From: Cheiracanthium punctorium
Lineage: Eukaryota > Arthropoda > Arachnida > Araneae > Cheiracanthiidae
Direction: 5' to 3'
Assembly: GCA_038373885.1 (NCBI GenBank)
Contig: JAWZYV010000069.1
Location: forward strand, 186,001-250,000
DNA length: 64,000 nt
The notes beneath the pieces are model-generated. The model searched no databases, was not told the DNA's origin, and saw only the letters and a program-made list of their open reading frames with translations. Shown piece after piece: positions 25,124 through 36,099 of this stretch. Each line of letters opens with the position of its first letter. Positions within the stretch are counted from its first letter, which is position 1. Made by a program: the position numbers and the translations under genes.

Positions 25124-25223
25124 GACACTTAATGCACTAAGGACGGTAGGGACTTCGCCTTGAAAAGCTTCAGAGACGTGGAGGTCAGAGCAACTAATTA
25201 GGAGATCTTCGTTGACCTTCAAA
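25124..25223 (-). CDS. Candidate exon, calponin-homology-like tail
   Basis: On the minus strand a pyrimidine-rich tract and CAG precede position 25223, and a GTAAAT donor-like word follows 25124. The 100-bp interval is GC-richer than its flanks and reads LKVNEDLLISCSDLHVSEAF followed by QGEVPTVLSALSV. The spacing of a D-L pair and a V-x-x-x-L-S-A-L-S ending is reminiscent of the last helices of type-3 calponin-homology domains (Vav and PIX-like proteins). The frame continues open beyond the donor to a stop at about 25076. A chance ORF or decayed retrocopy is possible; no neighbouring exon was found. Confidence 0.27.
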
Positions 25224-25309
25224 CTGGACATCCGATTTCGAAGGGGAAAAAAGGGGAATTTTTTTCCGCAAACTAACCATCTGTTCTCGTCACGGAAACT
25301 AAAGAACAT

Positions 25310-27070
25310 TATTTATAAGCACTTTTTCAGAGCATTTCCGAGCATAAAAATTTCTTTCCAAGCATTTCATTTGGATGCTTACAGATAATGTTAAACAGTT
25401 AATAAAATTCATAAAAACAATTCTCTAAATAACAATAATGTATTGCAAATATATTTACTAAGCAACTTGTCTAACAATGTATTATAAATAACTTTGAAAA
25501 ATTAACTAAATGAAAATATGAAGTCATAATAATTTTGTGCATTCGTGACGTCTTCAAATTTTATTGGAGTTAATTGGAGTCAAATTTTATTGAAGGTATT
25601 TTTTTTAACTTATCATCATAAATTTTCTATTGTTACAATTCATTTTTATGTTAGATACTGTAAAAGTTCAAAAGATTAAACTAAAACATCTAATAAGTAA
25701 ACATAGTACTCAAAAGCTTTCATAGACAAATTTCAAATTTAACAAAACTGGAAAATTACTACAGAAAGTGTAATTTACAGTTAATATTATTATTATGAAA
25801 CACAACCCCTAAATATATACCCAGTGTGCATTTAAAAAAATGACAAGATTTCTATTAGTCGAGATAATTCTAGCACAGAAAAATATCTGCAAATGATAAA
25901 GGAATGGAATAATACAAATTTTGAAAGCCTAAACAAGGAAAAACATGAGAATGTAAACAAAAAATAAAATATAACTATTTTAAAACACTTGAATTTTTAT
26001 CTGTACGGTACAAACATGTATTAAAAAATATTCATCGGCAAAAATATTCCTTTAGTCTGCTTATAATTAAGGCAACGCTAATGATTTTGACTTAGCTAGC
26101 AAAGTGTCGCCCGGACCGAGAACTCCCACAGATCTCCTATGGTACGCCAGTTTTTTTTTTTTTTTTTAACTTCGCGTTCTATCATTTTTTGGAAACTAAT
26201 CCTTTTTCAATAGATTTGGTTTCCTTTTACAAATTAATGTAAAAATTGATCTATATTTTCCATTATACCAGATCATCCCTTTTGTGGTTGAGAAAGTAAA
26301 AGACAATGGATGTCATTGATCAATGTTAATGTTTTCACCAACTTGATGTAAGGGCTCCTTCACATTTTAAAAATTAAAAATTTCTAATTCTTAAAATTTC
26401 TAAAATAATTCTAAACCTTGGTATAGGGACTTTAAAAAGTTATTTTAGAAATTTGAAATTTTAATGAAAATTGTTTTAGGTCACAGATCAAAATGGGAGG
26501 ATGCCCTATAAATATTTCAAAAGCTGATTTTTTCATATTATACATGGATATTGTCATAAATAGGAGGGCGGGAGGGGGGCATAAAGAGAATTATGCCTCT
26601 CAACCTGGAAAAGCTTATAAAACAGGGGGAAATGTTCTAGATTAGATTACAAATAAGAGAAACTAAGATCTCTAGTTTAACCAGTCTGTCTGTAAATATC
26701 GCAGTAAGCAACCTTTGAAGCATACTTTTCGATTTAGTGTTTTGATCTGAGTGTTAGAAAGCTAGTTGAATCTAAGGAATAATAACAATAACAATAGCAG
26801 CAATTTCTTTTTCTGTAAATTTGTGAAGAAAAAAATGTTAAGCTGATTATGAGGCTCATAAGATTGGGGGCTCCATGCATTCGTCTCGTTATGCCTCCCC
26901 ACATTTACGGCACTGACGCAGAATAGCAAAATAAAAGTATTGTTTTTAAAAAAGTTATACAAAATGAACATCTCCTTTTAAAATAAAAATAAAAAATACG
27001 GGAAGACAGCATACCTGCTCAAATACAGCATTTCTATTCTGATTAAAATGTAATTCGTATCGTGAATTTA
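25310..27070. other. AT-rich non-coding DNA
   Basis: No gene is recognised. Contents include a small repeat of TCAAATTTTATTG near 25555-25600, poly-T at about 26151-26167, and the inverted-repeat element 26351-26507. The rest is plain AT-rich sequence. Confidence 0.55.
26351..26507. mobile_element. Short foldback MITE
   Basis: The ends AGGGCTCCTTCACATTTT and the complement of AGGGCATCCTCCCATTTT pair as terminal inverted repeats. Further AAATTTCTAA/TTAGAAATTT words pair inside, so most of the 157 bp can fold back on itself. No coding capacity is visible. The superfamily is not assigned. Confidence 0.5.
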
Positions 27071-27185
27071 TGCGAGACGAGAAATCTCGTCCGAGACAAG
27101 GCTTTGTCTGGTCTCGCCACGCAAAATATCTCCTGTCCCGTCTTTCAAAAATGTTGCCAGTCTCGTCTCGCGTTTCCCGCCCGTT
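27071..27185. mobile_element. Diverged GCGAGAC-family MITE
   Basis: The left part reads TGCGAGACGAGAAATCTCGT and the right end CAGTCTCGTCTCGCGTTTCC, with CAAAATATCTCCTGTCCCGT-like units between. The order and motifs match the family at 12593 and 35943, but the GGGATGGA terminus is replaced by a CGGGAAA-type end. It is probably a subfamily or a degraded copy. Confidence 0.5.
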
Positions 27186-27754
27186 ATGTAAGGGTGACCC
27201 CTTAAAACCCATGTAGTAGCCCGTTAGACCTCGTCATTTGATTAGTTATTGCCTTTTCAAACAAAAATATGTGAGCAATGTAGAAAATGTAGCGTGGAAA
27301 TTTTAAGGGGTCATTTGTTAAAAATGATGTCGCCTCAGTTATTTGAAAATTGCTTAGAGATCACATAATTCGATTCTTGTAAGAACTCAAGTGTTAATTA
27401 TTCGATTGTTAAACGAATGCGATTTTTCCTATCGCTAGTTTATACCCAAGTTTTAAGTCTATCTATCCACGATAGTTCGTCCGCAGAAATAAAATAAAAT
27501 AGAATTAATTAATTAATCAAAAATGAACTACATACGTGTTTTTTGAACATATACCTAAACATATGACGTACTCAATATTGAACATATAACATACTCAACA
27601 TATTGAACATATGACACCTCAATTGTGGATTTGCTAAACCTTTTGAAAGGTCAAAATGGCTAAGTTTGATTCGCACAAGAGAAGTATTTTGAAAACTTAT
27701 TCAGCTGTTACATTTTTTAAATCCGCTCTAAATAACGGCCCTATTAGTATGTTC

Positions 27755-28000
27755 AGGGTCGATCCAGAAATTTTTTCCAGGGTCCCATTTTTTGAAAATT
27801 GCTTATTTTTGTGAATTTCAACACTTATTTTTGTGAATTTTTATACCAATTGTTAATAAAAGTCATTTTTTTTTTGTTAAAATAATTGATAAAAACAGAT
27901 TAAAAAGTAGGGTAAAATGCCAATGAAGGACCGTTTCAATCGATTTTATTTTTTGTGAAGGGGCCGCAAAACGGACCTAATTTTCGTCTGCATCGACCCT
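27755..28000. mobile_element. GGGTCGATCC-ended MITE, copy 1
   Basis: It starts AGGGTCGATCCAGAAATTTT and ends GTCTGCATCGACCCT, so the outermost nine or so bases form an inverted repeat. The whole body matches a second copy at 33650-33977, including TTCCAGGGTCCCATTTTT, repeated TTTTTGTGAATTTCAA units, GTAGGGTAA-ATGCCAATGAA and AAGGGGCCG. Internal tandem TTTTGTGAATTTC units are a family hallmark. No protein is encoded. Confidence 0.75.
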
Positions 28001-29633
28001 AATGTTATAATTACTGGCTCTCTTTTGTCCTATGAGTACACAGAAATGCACAGCACAGACAAACCCCTAATCTTAACGCAATATTTTTTGTGTAAACAGA
28101 TTTCCTTCTGCATCTCAAAAAGTGACATTCAATTTGTCACATGCAGGAATTTACCAAAGTACTATTTCTACAAAAATTCCTGTGATAACACCGTTTCAAG
28201 TGGAAAAATGATACAATAAATAATAACATACGTGAATTTTGAGAAAGTCTGAGTTTATTTAGAATATAAACAAAAGTATAAACAAAAATTAAATTTTTCA
28301 ATTTTATTAGATTGTGTCAAATATCAAAAGAACTATATTATATTACATATTTCGCGGGTTAAATAAACTAATATATTGATATTTATTTATTCTACATTTT
28401 CTGATACTTCACAAAATCCACGGGGAGAGGGTAAAAAAAAAGCAAATAAGAAAACACGGAAAACATAAATTTAAAGGAGAGTAAAAGGTCATTTAATCCC
28501 GTTTTCACAAAGTTTTTAAATTTTCAATGTAGAAGTTTTGTTTTCTAAATGCACAAGTATCATCTGAGAATTTTCCGATTGCGTACAGGGGATTAAATAA
28601 CATAAATAAATGTTTAAATATATCAATATAGTGCGAATTAAGAAATATTTATTGCAGAAAATTCAATTTCCTTCGTATATCCATTTTATTTTTTTAATTG
28701 AAAAGGGGATTTTCATGACAGTTATGACATCTTTTCCAGGATACAAATGTTTTAGAAAACTGACTTTTTAGCGTAATTAAATATGGAAATTAAAAGAACA
28801 ACATTAGTAGTATCAATGAGTAAAATTTACTAATAATAAATTGATAAAGTGTACATTCCCCAAATGCGAGTGATTTCTGAAACCAAAATTCAAAGTATTT
28901 TAGTGACGTAAAACGATAACTACGATACGATACATTTTCAGATACAAAAATATTTCGAAACCTGATTTTTTTTTAAAAATCCAGAGGAAGTGCACTTTAA
29001 ATAAATTAAATTAGTTATTTATTTAAATAATATTAAAACCAAAACACTATTACTCACTTGCAAGAATTAATAAATTAATGGCTTATCCCGGACGTAAGCC
29101 AAGCTTTTCTCAAAACCGAAACTGGTTTTGGAGGGAAATCAAAGAATTTCAAATCGGAATCCTTGGAAAGACACACACGACACCGCGGAGTTCCACACTT
29201 CAGTTCCGAAACCTTCAAAAGACACACGCACCACACCGGGACCTTCCGCACTGCACTATTGCCTGCGACTAACCACCAAGATGTGAATCAAGTCTGAGAA
29301 GGAACTACTAAATGCAGTTACGCCACCTACTATACGTAACAAAGTAGTAAGGTCTAGTAGGCGGCCATCTTCTGAAATCCGGTATATCACATGACCATCC
29401 AGCCGGCATTCTGAATGACTTAAAAGCATAACAAGAAGCGAACTTGAAAAAAAAAAAAAAAATTCATTTACAGTCATTCAACTCATTTTATAAGAGAACA
29501 CTAACGAAAGTGCGCACATAAAAAATTAAATCTTAAAGAAATAATGGGGAAAACAGTTTATAACCAATTAAAATAAATGAAAATTGGTTAGGTGAAAATT
29601 TAGAACATCTTCATCATAATGCTCACAACATAC
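28001..29633. other. Non-coding DNA with a GC-richer patch
   Basis: AT-rich up to about 29070. Then about 29078-29420 is GC-richer and includes two imperfect copies of an AAGACACACRC...CACACTTCAG/CCGCACTGCAC unit and the word GGCGGCCATCTT, which matches the YY1/Pleiohomeotic-type motif. The 64-codon plus frame 29078-29272 is proline and threonine rich and is not recognised. It may be a regulatory element or an unrecognised exon; neither is established. Confidence 0.35.
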
Positions 29634-29635
29634 TA

Positions 29636-30133
29636 CTGTAAAAGCACTTATTTTCGCGAGCCCGTCATAATCGCGAAAATTAAATCCTCGCGAAATAGGT
29701 TTTTTTTTTTTTCCCCCCTTCAAATAATGAAAAATCAAAAAATGTTCTCCTACAAAAATTTAATGATTTATTGCGCAGTTACAAATTCTTTCTTGAGAAC
29801 TTTCTTTCTTACAAGTATTTCTTGAATACTATAAAACTTTTTTTTTGAATATAAAACAATGATGCAACTAATAGAATGCAGCTCATTCACTTACAATTTT
29901 TATACCAGCTTCTCTGAAGCCATTCTAAATGGGGAGGAGGAGACGAACTTTTCGGACAAAAGGAACTTTCTTAATAGGCTTTATGCAAAAGGGGTTCTAT
30001 ATTTACTGACTGAGATTTTTCAACTTTCGGTTCTATTCATATAAAATTCGCGAAATTTTCAGCTCGCGTAATCATCGATATCTTTCTTCATTTTCGCGAA
30101 AATTACGGCTCCCAAAAATAAGTGCTTTTACAG
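29636..30133. mobile_element. Tc1/mariner-type MITE
   Basis: The terminal inverted repeats CTGTAAAAGCACTTATTTTC and the complement of CTGTAAAAGCACTTATTTTT are nearly identical, with TA on both outer sides. Subterminal TCGCGAAAATTA/TTCGCGAAATTTTC words recur. The total is about 498 bp. Two chance open frames inside (29619-29825 and 29859-30044) contain no transposase motif. Confidence 0.78.
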
Positions 30134-30489
30134 TATCTAAACTCAGCATAGACGAATATTATTTGTTAATGATGTAAAAATTATGCAAATACGGGGACTT
30201 CAATGTCTGTCATAGTAATATGTTGTAAAAAAGAAATTGAAAACTCTTCAAGCGAAATTAACTATTTCGCTTGCTTAACTATTATTCATTATCTCAAGTT
30301 GTTGCGTGTACTGGAAAATAGAATTATGTATATCAAGTAATGGACAATACTCATATGACCCATACAAATAGCTCTATGCTTTAACTAAAATTAAAACTAG
30401 AGATGCTTTAAAATAATAATAATAATGTATAAGCTACTAAAAATAACTACCGAAGCTCATTTGTTCAAATATATATTTTTTAAGAAATA
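30134..30489. other. Short AT-rich spacer
   Basis: No gene is present. A small hairpin AAGCGAAAT...ATTTCGCTT lies at about 30251-30275. ATA/AAT runs precede the next transposon. Confidence 0.55.
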
Positions 30490-31438
30490 CAGTGAAACCT
30501 CTCCGAGCGGCCACCCCTGTACAGCAGCCATCAAGGGCGTAGCCAGAAATTTTTCATGGGGGGGATACGACTACTACAACTCATATATATATATATATGT
30601 ATGCGTGTATGTGATAATGTAGTGACGAATATACATTTTGTATGGCAAAAATTTCTCATGGGGGGGTTATGACCCCCCTAACCCTCCCCTTGGCTACGCC
30701 TCTGGCAGCCATCCCTCTAATTCATGGCACGGATTCATGGCCCTCTCTTCATGGCACGGATTTTTCGGCATGTTAAAATAACCTCTATCAGCGGCCACCC
30801 GCCCCCCTCTGAACGGCCACCGAGTGGGAGCGCCAACCACATTTTTCAAAAAATTCTACTCACTCCACGCTTTAATTTTGAGTGGAAAAACTCCAGATCA
30901 GGTTTATAGTCGAATATAAGAACCAGGAATAACTTGCGAAATCCATTCCCACGGTTTCTCCCCCTGACACAAAGTATATAAACATTTTTACAAATGAATT
31001 TTTGTGCCTTTCAGGCGCTACTTCCGTCCCTGACGAGGAATTTCCCGAGGTTTGTAATGGCGAGCAAGTTAAACCTTGAACATAAGCGACTTTAGGGAAA
31101 ATCGATGAAATTATCGAAAATTCCGAAGCGGTTACAGACGAATCGATTATAGATCTGCTTTTTAAAGCAAAAAATGAAATTTAAAAAGTGGTTGTTTCAG
31201 AAAAAAGTACAAACAAAACTTAAAACAGACACAAATTGTATCTTTTTTTAAAAAATGTAAGAAAGCATACTATTTTCTCTTTAGATAAGTTTTAAATTTC
31301 ATTTTAAATAAGGAATATGTGTCAGATTTCTTTATATCACGCATTTTAGCAATTATCTTATAATACTAAATAAAACCCTTCTGAGCGGTCAAATATTCTA
31401 GGTACGGTAGGGGGTGGCCGCTCAGAGAGGTTTCACTG
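30490..31438. mobile_element. pogo/Tigger-like element with a nested MITE
   Basis: The ends CAGTGAAACCTCTCCGAGCG and the complement of CAGTGAAACCTCTCTGAGCG match at 25 of 26 positions when extended, and TA flanks both sides. A separate MITE (30533-30704) is inserted near the left end. On the plus strand about 31014-31186 an acidic, open stretch (VPDEEFPEVCNGEQ, then TLGKIDEIIENSEAVTDESI after two stops) may be a decayed transposase C-terminal region; this is tentative. The element is non-autonomous. Confidence 0.82.
30533..30704. mobile_element. GGCGTAGC-ended MITE, copy 2, nested
   Basis: This 172-bp copy matches the element at 12933-13094 through AGAAATTTTTCATGGGGG, ACGACTACTACAACTCA, the TACATTTTGT word and the poly-G/poly-C blocks. 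It is flanked by GCAGCCATC on both sides (30524-30532 and 30705-30713), a perfect 9-bp direct duplication of the surrounding pogo-like element. That duplication fixes the insertion boundaries and dates the MITE as younger than its host. A (TA)n run lies at about 30584-30599. Confidence 0.85.
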
Positions 31439-31559
31439 TATTATGTTTGTATAAAATAATGCATGACGCAAATATAATACTCCCTTTTGATTTATATTTA
31501 CTTTATAAGCAAGATTTTTGAATAATCACCGAATTTTATTTAGTATAATAATTATGGCC

Positions 31560-31561
<2 letters not shown>

Positions 31562-31622
<61 letters not shown>
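31562..31622. repeat. Compound (TA)n(GA)n microsatellite
   Basis: About 16 TA units pass directly into about 14 GA units. This is a pure compound dinucleotide repeat, expected to be polymorphic in length and prone to assembly error. Confidence 0.97.
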
Positions 31623-31626
<4 letters not shown>

Positions 31627-33649
31627 TAATTGTTTTAAGCAAGTTTTATAACAAAATTTCTAAATATATAGTGCAAATTTTGTTATAAAGTTTTAACTGA
31701 ATAATGTTATTCCAACTTTTTCTTTGGGGGAGGGGGGGAGGCCTTCTTCAATTTCGCTATAACAAGAGTTAACAGGAGGAATACCTACGTTAAAAATAGA
31801 ATGGACTTTAATTAAGACACTTTATCATTCAAAAAGGTTGATTTCCCGCAAGGTATTAATTTAAATTTCTTGATTCTATTTCAGCATCTTCCTTCTTAAG
31901 AAGTTACAACTTTTTCAAAAAAATTCTTCGTATTACGGTTATAAGCAGTATTTTCAGGTTTCTTAAGTTCCATGATATATAAGCGTATATTCTTCCCACA
32001 AAAATACTAAATAAATTCATCCTTCAGTTATGATAAAGTTTTTTCAACAGCACAAAATACAATGCAGGATATTTTTCATTTAATACGACATTCAATAAAT
32101 GAACAAGTTTTAGTTAAAAGATATCTAAATTTTCTTTTCGATAAATCTTGTTCCTATCTAGAAAATGCAATATCTATTACCTTACAATTACGGATATGGG
32201 AGAAGAGAAATGCAATATTATCTACTTAGTATTACTGGTGCTCTTTAAATTATTTCATATTAATGCATAGCTAGATATCAACCGAGTTTGATTTTCTGTG
32301 GTTTCCTGCGCAAACGTGAGCTAAATCCACATAACAAGGAGTTAAACTACCAGGCCTATATCATTCGAATGGGTTATCCGACTTAACAACAATGACAGTC
32401 AGCAATTACTCATTTGTCGTAAAATTACAGAAATCCATAGTTAATTTTAGTCTCTGAATAGCTAAATATTTACTTCCATATCTCTTTATCCATATACATA
32501 TGAAAATCAATTATGAACGTTTCCGGCTTAAAAGCACACCCAAAGTGGAGAAAAAAAAAAAAAAGTATGACCTTCTATTAAAAGTTCGAGATGTGGGTGG
32601 AGGAAATCATCAACCAGTAACTTCGGTAATTTCACTGATAATCATCTTTTTGTAATGACAGAAGTAAGCATCTATGTCACGAAACAGTGATGCTCAATAT
32701 AAATATTTCATCACTGCAAGACAAAGGTTGCAGGTTCAGAGATTTCATTTTATAAAAAGAATGCAATGAATGAGACAGGAAACGACATTAAGCAAAAAAT
32801 AATAGATAAAATAAAATACATAAGCCTGCATCGATTCAAACAGTCACCAGATTAATATCAAGATTTTATCTATCGGAGTTCAACCTACCAAAATACTTAT
32901 CCGACCTAACATCCGAAAATAAAGTAAAGCAAATGAACGAGGTAAAGTCATATGCTCTTTTAACTGTAATGTAATGCACAGTTATACTGTAAAAATACTT
33001 TCTGATAATGAATGTTAGAAATTAAGAGACACCAGATTGTTTAGTGCACATGACTAAAATAATATAAATCGCAGTCTCTAGTTACGGTCATTTTGGTCAC
33101 TAAAATATGAGACTGAAAAACAGAAAATTGGGGGAAAATAAATAATATATAACTAATTTTTAGATTAGCATCAATATATTATCTAGTGAAGCTTAACCCA
33201 TCTACAAATTAAACTTCAATTATCTAAACAAGCTAAGAAAAGGAGACAATTTGCCATTATTTACAGCACATACTTTTCGTTTTAAGATTAACACTTAAAT
33301 AAAGCTAAGAGTAAAGTTAAAAATGAAGTTACGAACGATTTCTTAATACTAATGACTAATACTGAAAGTTTAACATATGAAAAATAAGAACGTAACAAAG
33401 CGCAAAAAATATTTTTGCAAGTAATGATTTTTCAGGAGGTTAGTAGATATTATTTAATACGGAGACATTAATTTCATAGCCATTTACCAGAGATTCAGAT
33501 ATAACTTCTGTCAGAAAAACAGACAAATGTTGAAAAAGAGTTTTAAAAAAATGCATATAATCTGATTTGGACATATTTTCTGTCAGTGCACCAGGCCAGG
33601 CTGATGTCAAAACTTCACGGGACGTGTGCAAAGAAAGTGTTAGCATATC
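31623..33649. other. AT-rich non-coding DNA
   Basis: No gene or complete element is recognised. A poly-G-rich word at about 31726-31738 and poly-A at about 32551-32564 are the only notable features. The minus frame 33440-33742 overlaps the next MITE and is not supported. Confidence 0.55.
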
Positions 33650-33977
33650 AGGGGTCGATCCGGGAATTTTTTCCAGGGTCCCATTTTTGTAGGTACTGTT
33701 ATTTTTGTGAATTTCAATATCTATTTTTGTGAATTTCAACATCTAATTTTGTGAATTTCACACCAATTTTTGTAAAAGTCACTTTTTTGCTTAAAATAAT
33801 TTTTCTTTTACATTAAAATGTAGGGTAATATGCCAATGAAAGGTTGTTTTGATCACTTGTATTTTTGTGACGGGGTCGTTTTGATCGATTCTAATTTTGT
33901 GACGGGCCTGTTTAAATCAATTGTAATTTTGCGAAGGGGCCGTAAAACTGACTCAAATTTCGTCTGCATCCATCCCT
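33650..33977. mobile_element. GGGTCGATCC-ended MITE, copy 2
   Basis: A longer copy of the element at 27755-28000. It carries the same start (GGGGTCGATCCGGGAATTTT), three TTTTTGTGAATTTCA units and the same GTAGGGTAATATGCCAATGA core. Three successive TTTGTGACGGGGTCG-type or TTTGCGAAGGGGCCG units replace a single one in copy 1. It ends GTCTGCATCCATCCCT. Unit-number variation between copies suggests internal tandem expansion or contraction. Confidence 0.75.
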
Positions 33978-34688
33978 GACTATACACAGAGTTCCATTTC
34001 TGTATCACACAAGAAAGAAATAGCCATTCATTAAACATCATCACAAATATCCTTGACTTATAACCATGTGGAAACATATCGCACGATTTTTTTACCTTAT
34101 GTTTCCTTTCCGTTAAGAACAATACCCATCTCATCTCAAATATGCATGTGTCGTGAACTCCAAGACTGCAAGGGAAGAGGTCAGAGATTCCGACACGATA
34201 TCATTATTTTTATTTATTTGAAATTTTAATTACTATAAATAATTTATAGTTTAGGAACTAAGTTAGCAAACAGAACATCTGCTCGTTAAAGAAAAAAAGA
34301 AAAGAAATGCAGGAGGGAAAAAAAAAAAAAAAAAAAAAAACGGGGATTAAACACAGAAAACTATTGTTTCGAAAAGAAACTAATGCTGGAGCGCTGTTAC
34401 TCTTAATGTTGAAATGTACTTATTTTTTCATCCCGAATATGGCATTGCTCACGCAAACCTCTTCATGCACTAACAGTTCCAGCTGAGTGTACAAAGGAAG
34501 TATAAACTGAAGTTAACTGTCCATTATTGGAGTAGAAATGAAACACAGGATAGTATACTAAAAAGTAAGCACTGCTGTCGTTCAGCAAAAATTCGTATAA
34601 AGGCATTAATTACATCAACCTTTCCCCTTTGATCAAAACTTAAGATTTAGTGATTATACTGTACTATATACATATATCAGTCCTGTTG
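33978..34688. other. Non-coding spacer
   Basis: No gene is recognised. It contains poly-A at about 34319-34340. The minus frame 33853-34134 starts outside and runs into the MITE, so it is rejected. Confidence 0.55.
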
Positions 34689-34794
34689 CATCCCAGCAAA
34701 CACACACAGGTTCTCTGAACGTCTATTAACGTTCAGAAAACGTCTTCTGAACGTTAACAGACGTTTAGAGAACCTGTGTGTGTTTGCTAGGATG
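34689..34794. mobile_element. 106-bp foldback MITE
   Basis: Two 50-nt arms (34689-34738 and 34745-34794) are complementary at about 47 of 50 positions around a six-base loop. The ends read CATCCCAGCAAACACACACA and the complement of CATCCTAGCAAACACACACA. The interior also holds a smaller repeated GAACGTT/AACGTTC palindrome. An almost perfect hairpin of this length is typical of a foldback MITE and would form a stable RNA stem if transcribed. Confidence 0.85.
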
Positions 34795-35942
34795 AGAGAC
34801 GGGGGGGGGGCACTGTTTTAGAACTTTTTTTATAAAATAATACTAATAGACGCAGTTAATAAAGAAATAATAATAATTAATCCTGCACAGTTCAAAAGTT
34901 TAAAAATTTTGTTATAAGAAATTTTATTGATTTCCGTTTAAAGAAATTTTATTGATATTTTTAATTTATGAGCATTCAATTAATAAATTATAGTTTTGGG
35001 TGGGTATAGTGTAAACATGAATCATAAAAATAAATAAATAAATAAATAAAGTTTTATCCCGGTAAAACACTCATTCACACTACCTCAGAACTAACTCGGA
35101 CAAAAGAAAAAAAGAAAGAAAGAAAGAAAAGAAAAAGAATACAGACATGGATAAAAAAGTAACAGACAAAAGCTAAAACAGGGAAATGAATTGGGGGGGG
35201 GGTGAAAACCTAGACAACACCGTGAAACAAACTGGCAGTTCCCAAGAGTGAATACCTCTTTGGGAATTCAGCAACCTACGAAATGCAGCTGCACACACCT
35301 GCTTTTAAACAATGAAAGAAAAGATGGGAAAGAAAAGGCCTCTGGATGCTAAAGAATATATTGGAGCAATTCATTACGGTCATCAGCCAATGAAGCAGGA
35401 AACGAGGCCATTCATGTTCAAAATGGAACAACAATAAAAGATGTCTTTAAAATAATAAAAAGTTGCATTTGAAATGACTGGCTATTCTATACCATTGCTA
35501 AGTGAGAAAAATCCATCACAGTATTCGTTGGGTTTACTCTCCTGTCTATAATTCGAGACACGAAGCAATTAATATTGACTATCAATTCAAAATCGAAAGA
35601 TTCTCATAGCATGCATGCTTAATAACAAGTATTACTCATTCCCTCCCCCCTCAAATTATGAGAGCATTAGATGTTTTTAATTGTTCAATATACTCCACTT
35701 TTCAATCGATATATCCACATAGAAAATGCAAAGTAATTAACAGTATTTAATTCTAAAATTAAATAGCCTCATTTAACAAAATATTTAAAACAACGAATAA
35801 TGCATTTGAAAAATGAAGTACACTATATTTATTCATATGGTAAGATACCTATTTATTACTAAAGAAAAATACATGAATGATAGGATGGATCAGGGAATGA
35901 TCAAGGAAAAGTTTTAAACTCATGTAAAATGATCTCCCTCTA
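34795..35942. other. Non-coding spacer with simple repeats
   Basis: No gene is recognised. Contents include poly-G (about 34801-34810 and 35192-35202), an AAAT run at about 35024-35050 and a GAAA run at about 35108-35130. Confidence 0.55.
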
Positions 35943-36099
35943 GGGATGGACGCGAGACGAGACAGAGATTTGTAGCCTTTTTGCGAGACGAGACAGACAT
36001 TTTTAACATTACGATATAGGGATTTTGCGAGACGAGACACACGCTTTTAGGCTGTTTTGCGAGACTCGAGACGCCAATTTTCAGCCTCGCGTCCATCCC
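35943..36099. mobile_element. GCGAGAC-rich MITE, copy 2
   Basis: It starts GGGATGGACGCGAGACGAGA and ends CCTCGCGTCCATCCC, with TA on both outer sides (35941-35942 and 36100-36101). The body parallels copy 1 at 12593-12763 unit by unit, including ATTTTTAACATTACGATATA. Two minus-strand open frames cross it because the units keep frame. They encode repeated VCLVSQ-like peptides that reflect the DNA repeat rather than a gene. Confidence 0.8.

Noticed and set aside
31562..31622. CRISPR-like or regulatory repeat
   Set aside because: It is a simple compound dinucleotide microsatellite with no spacer structure.
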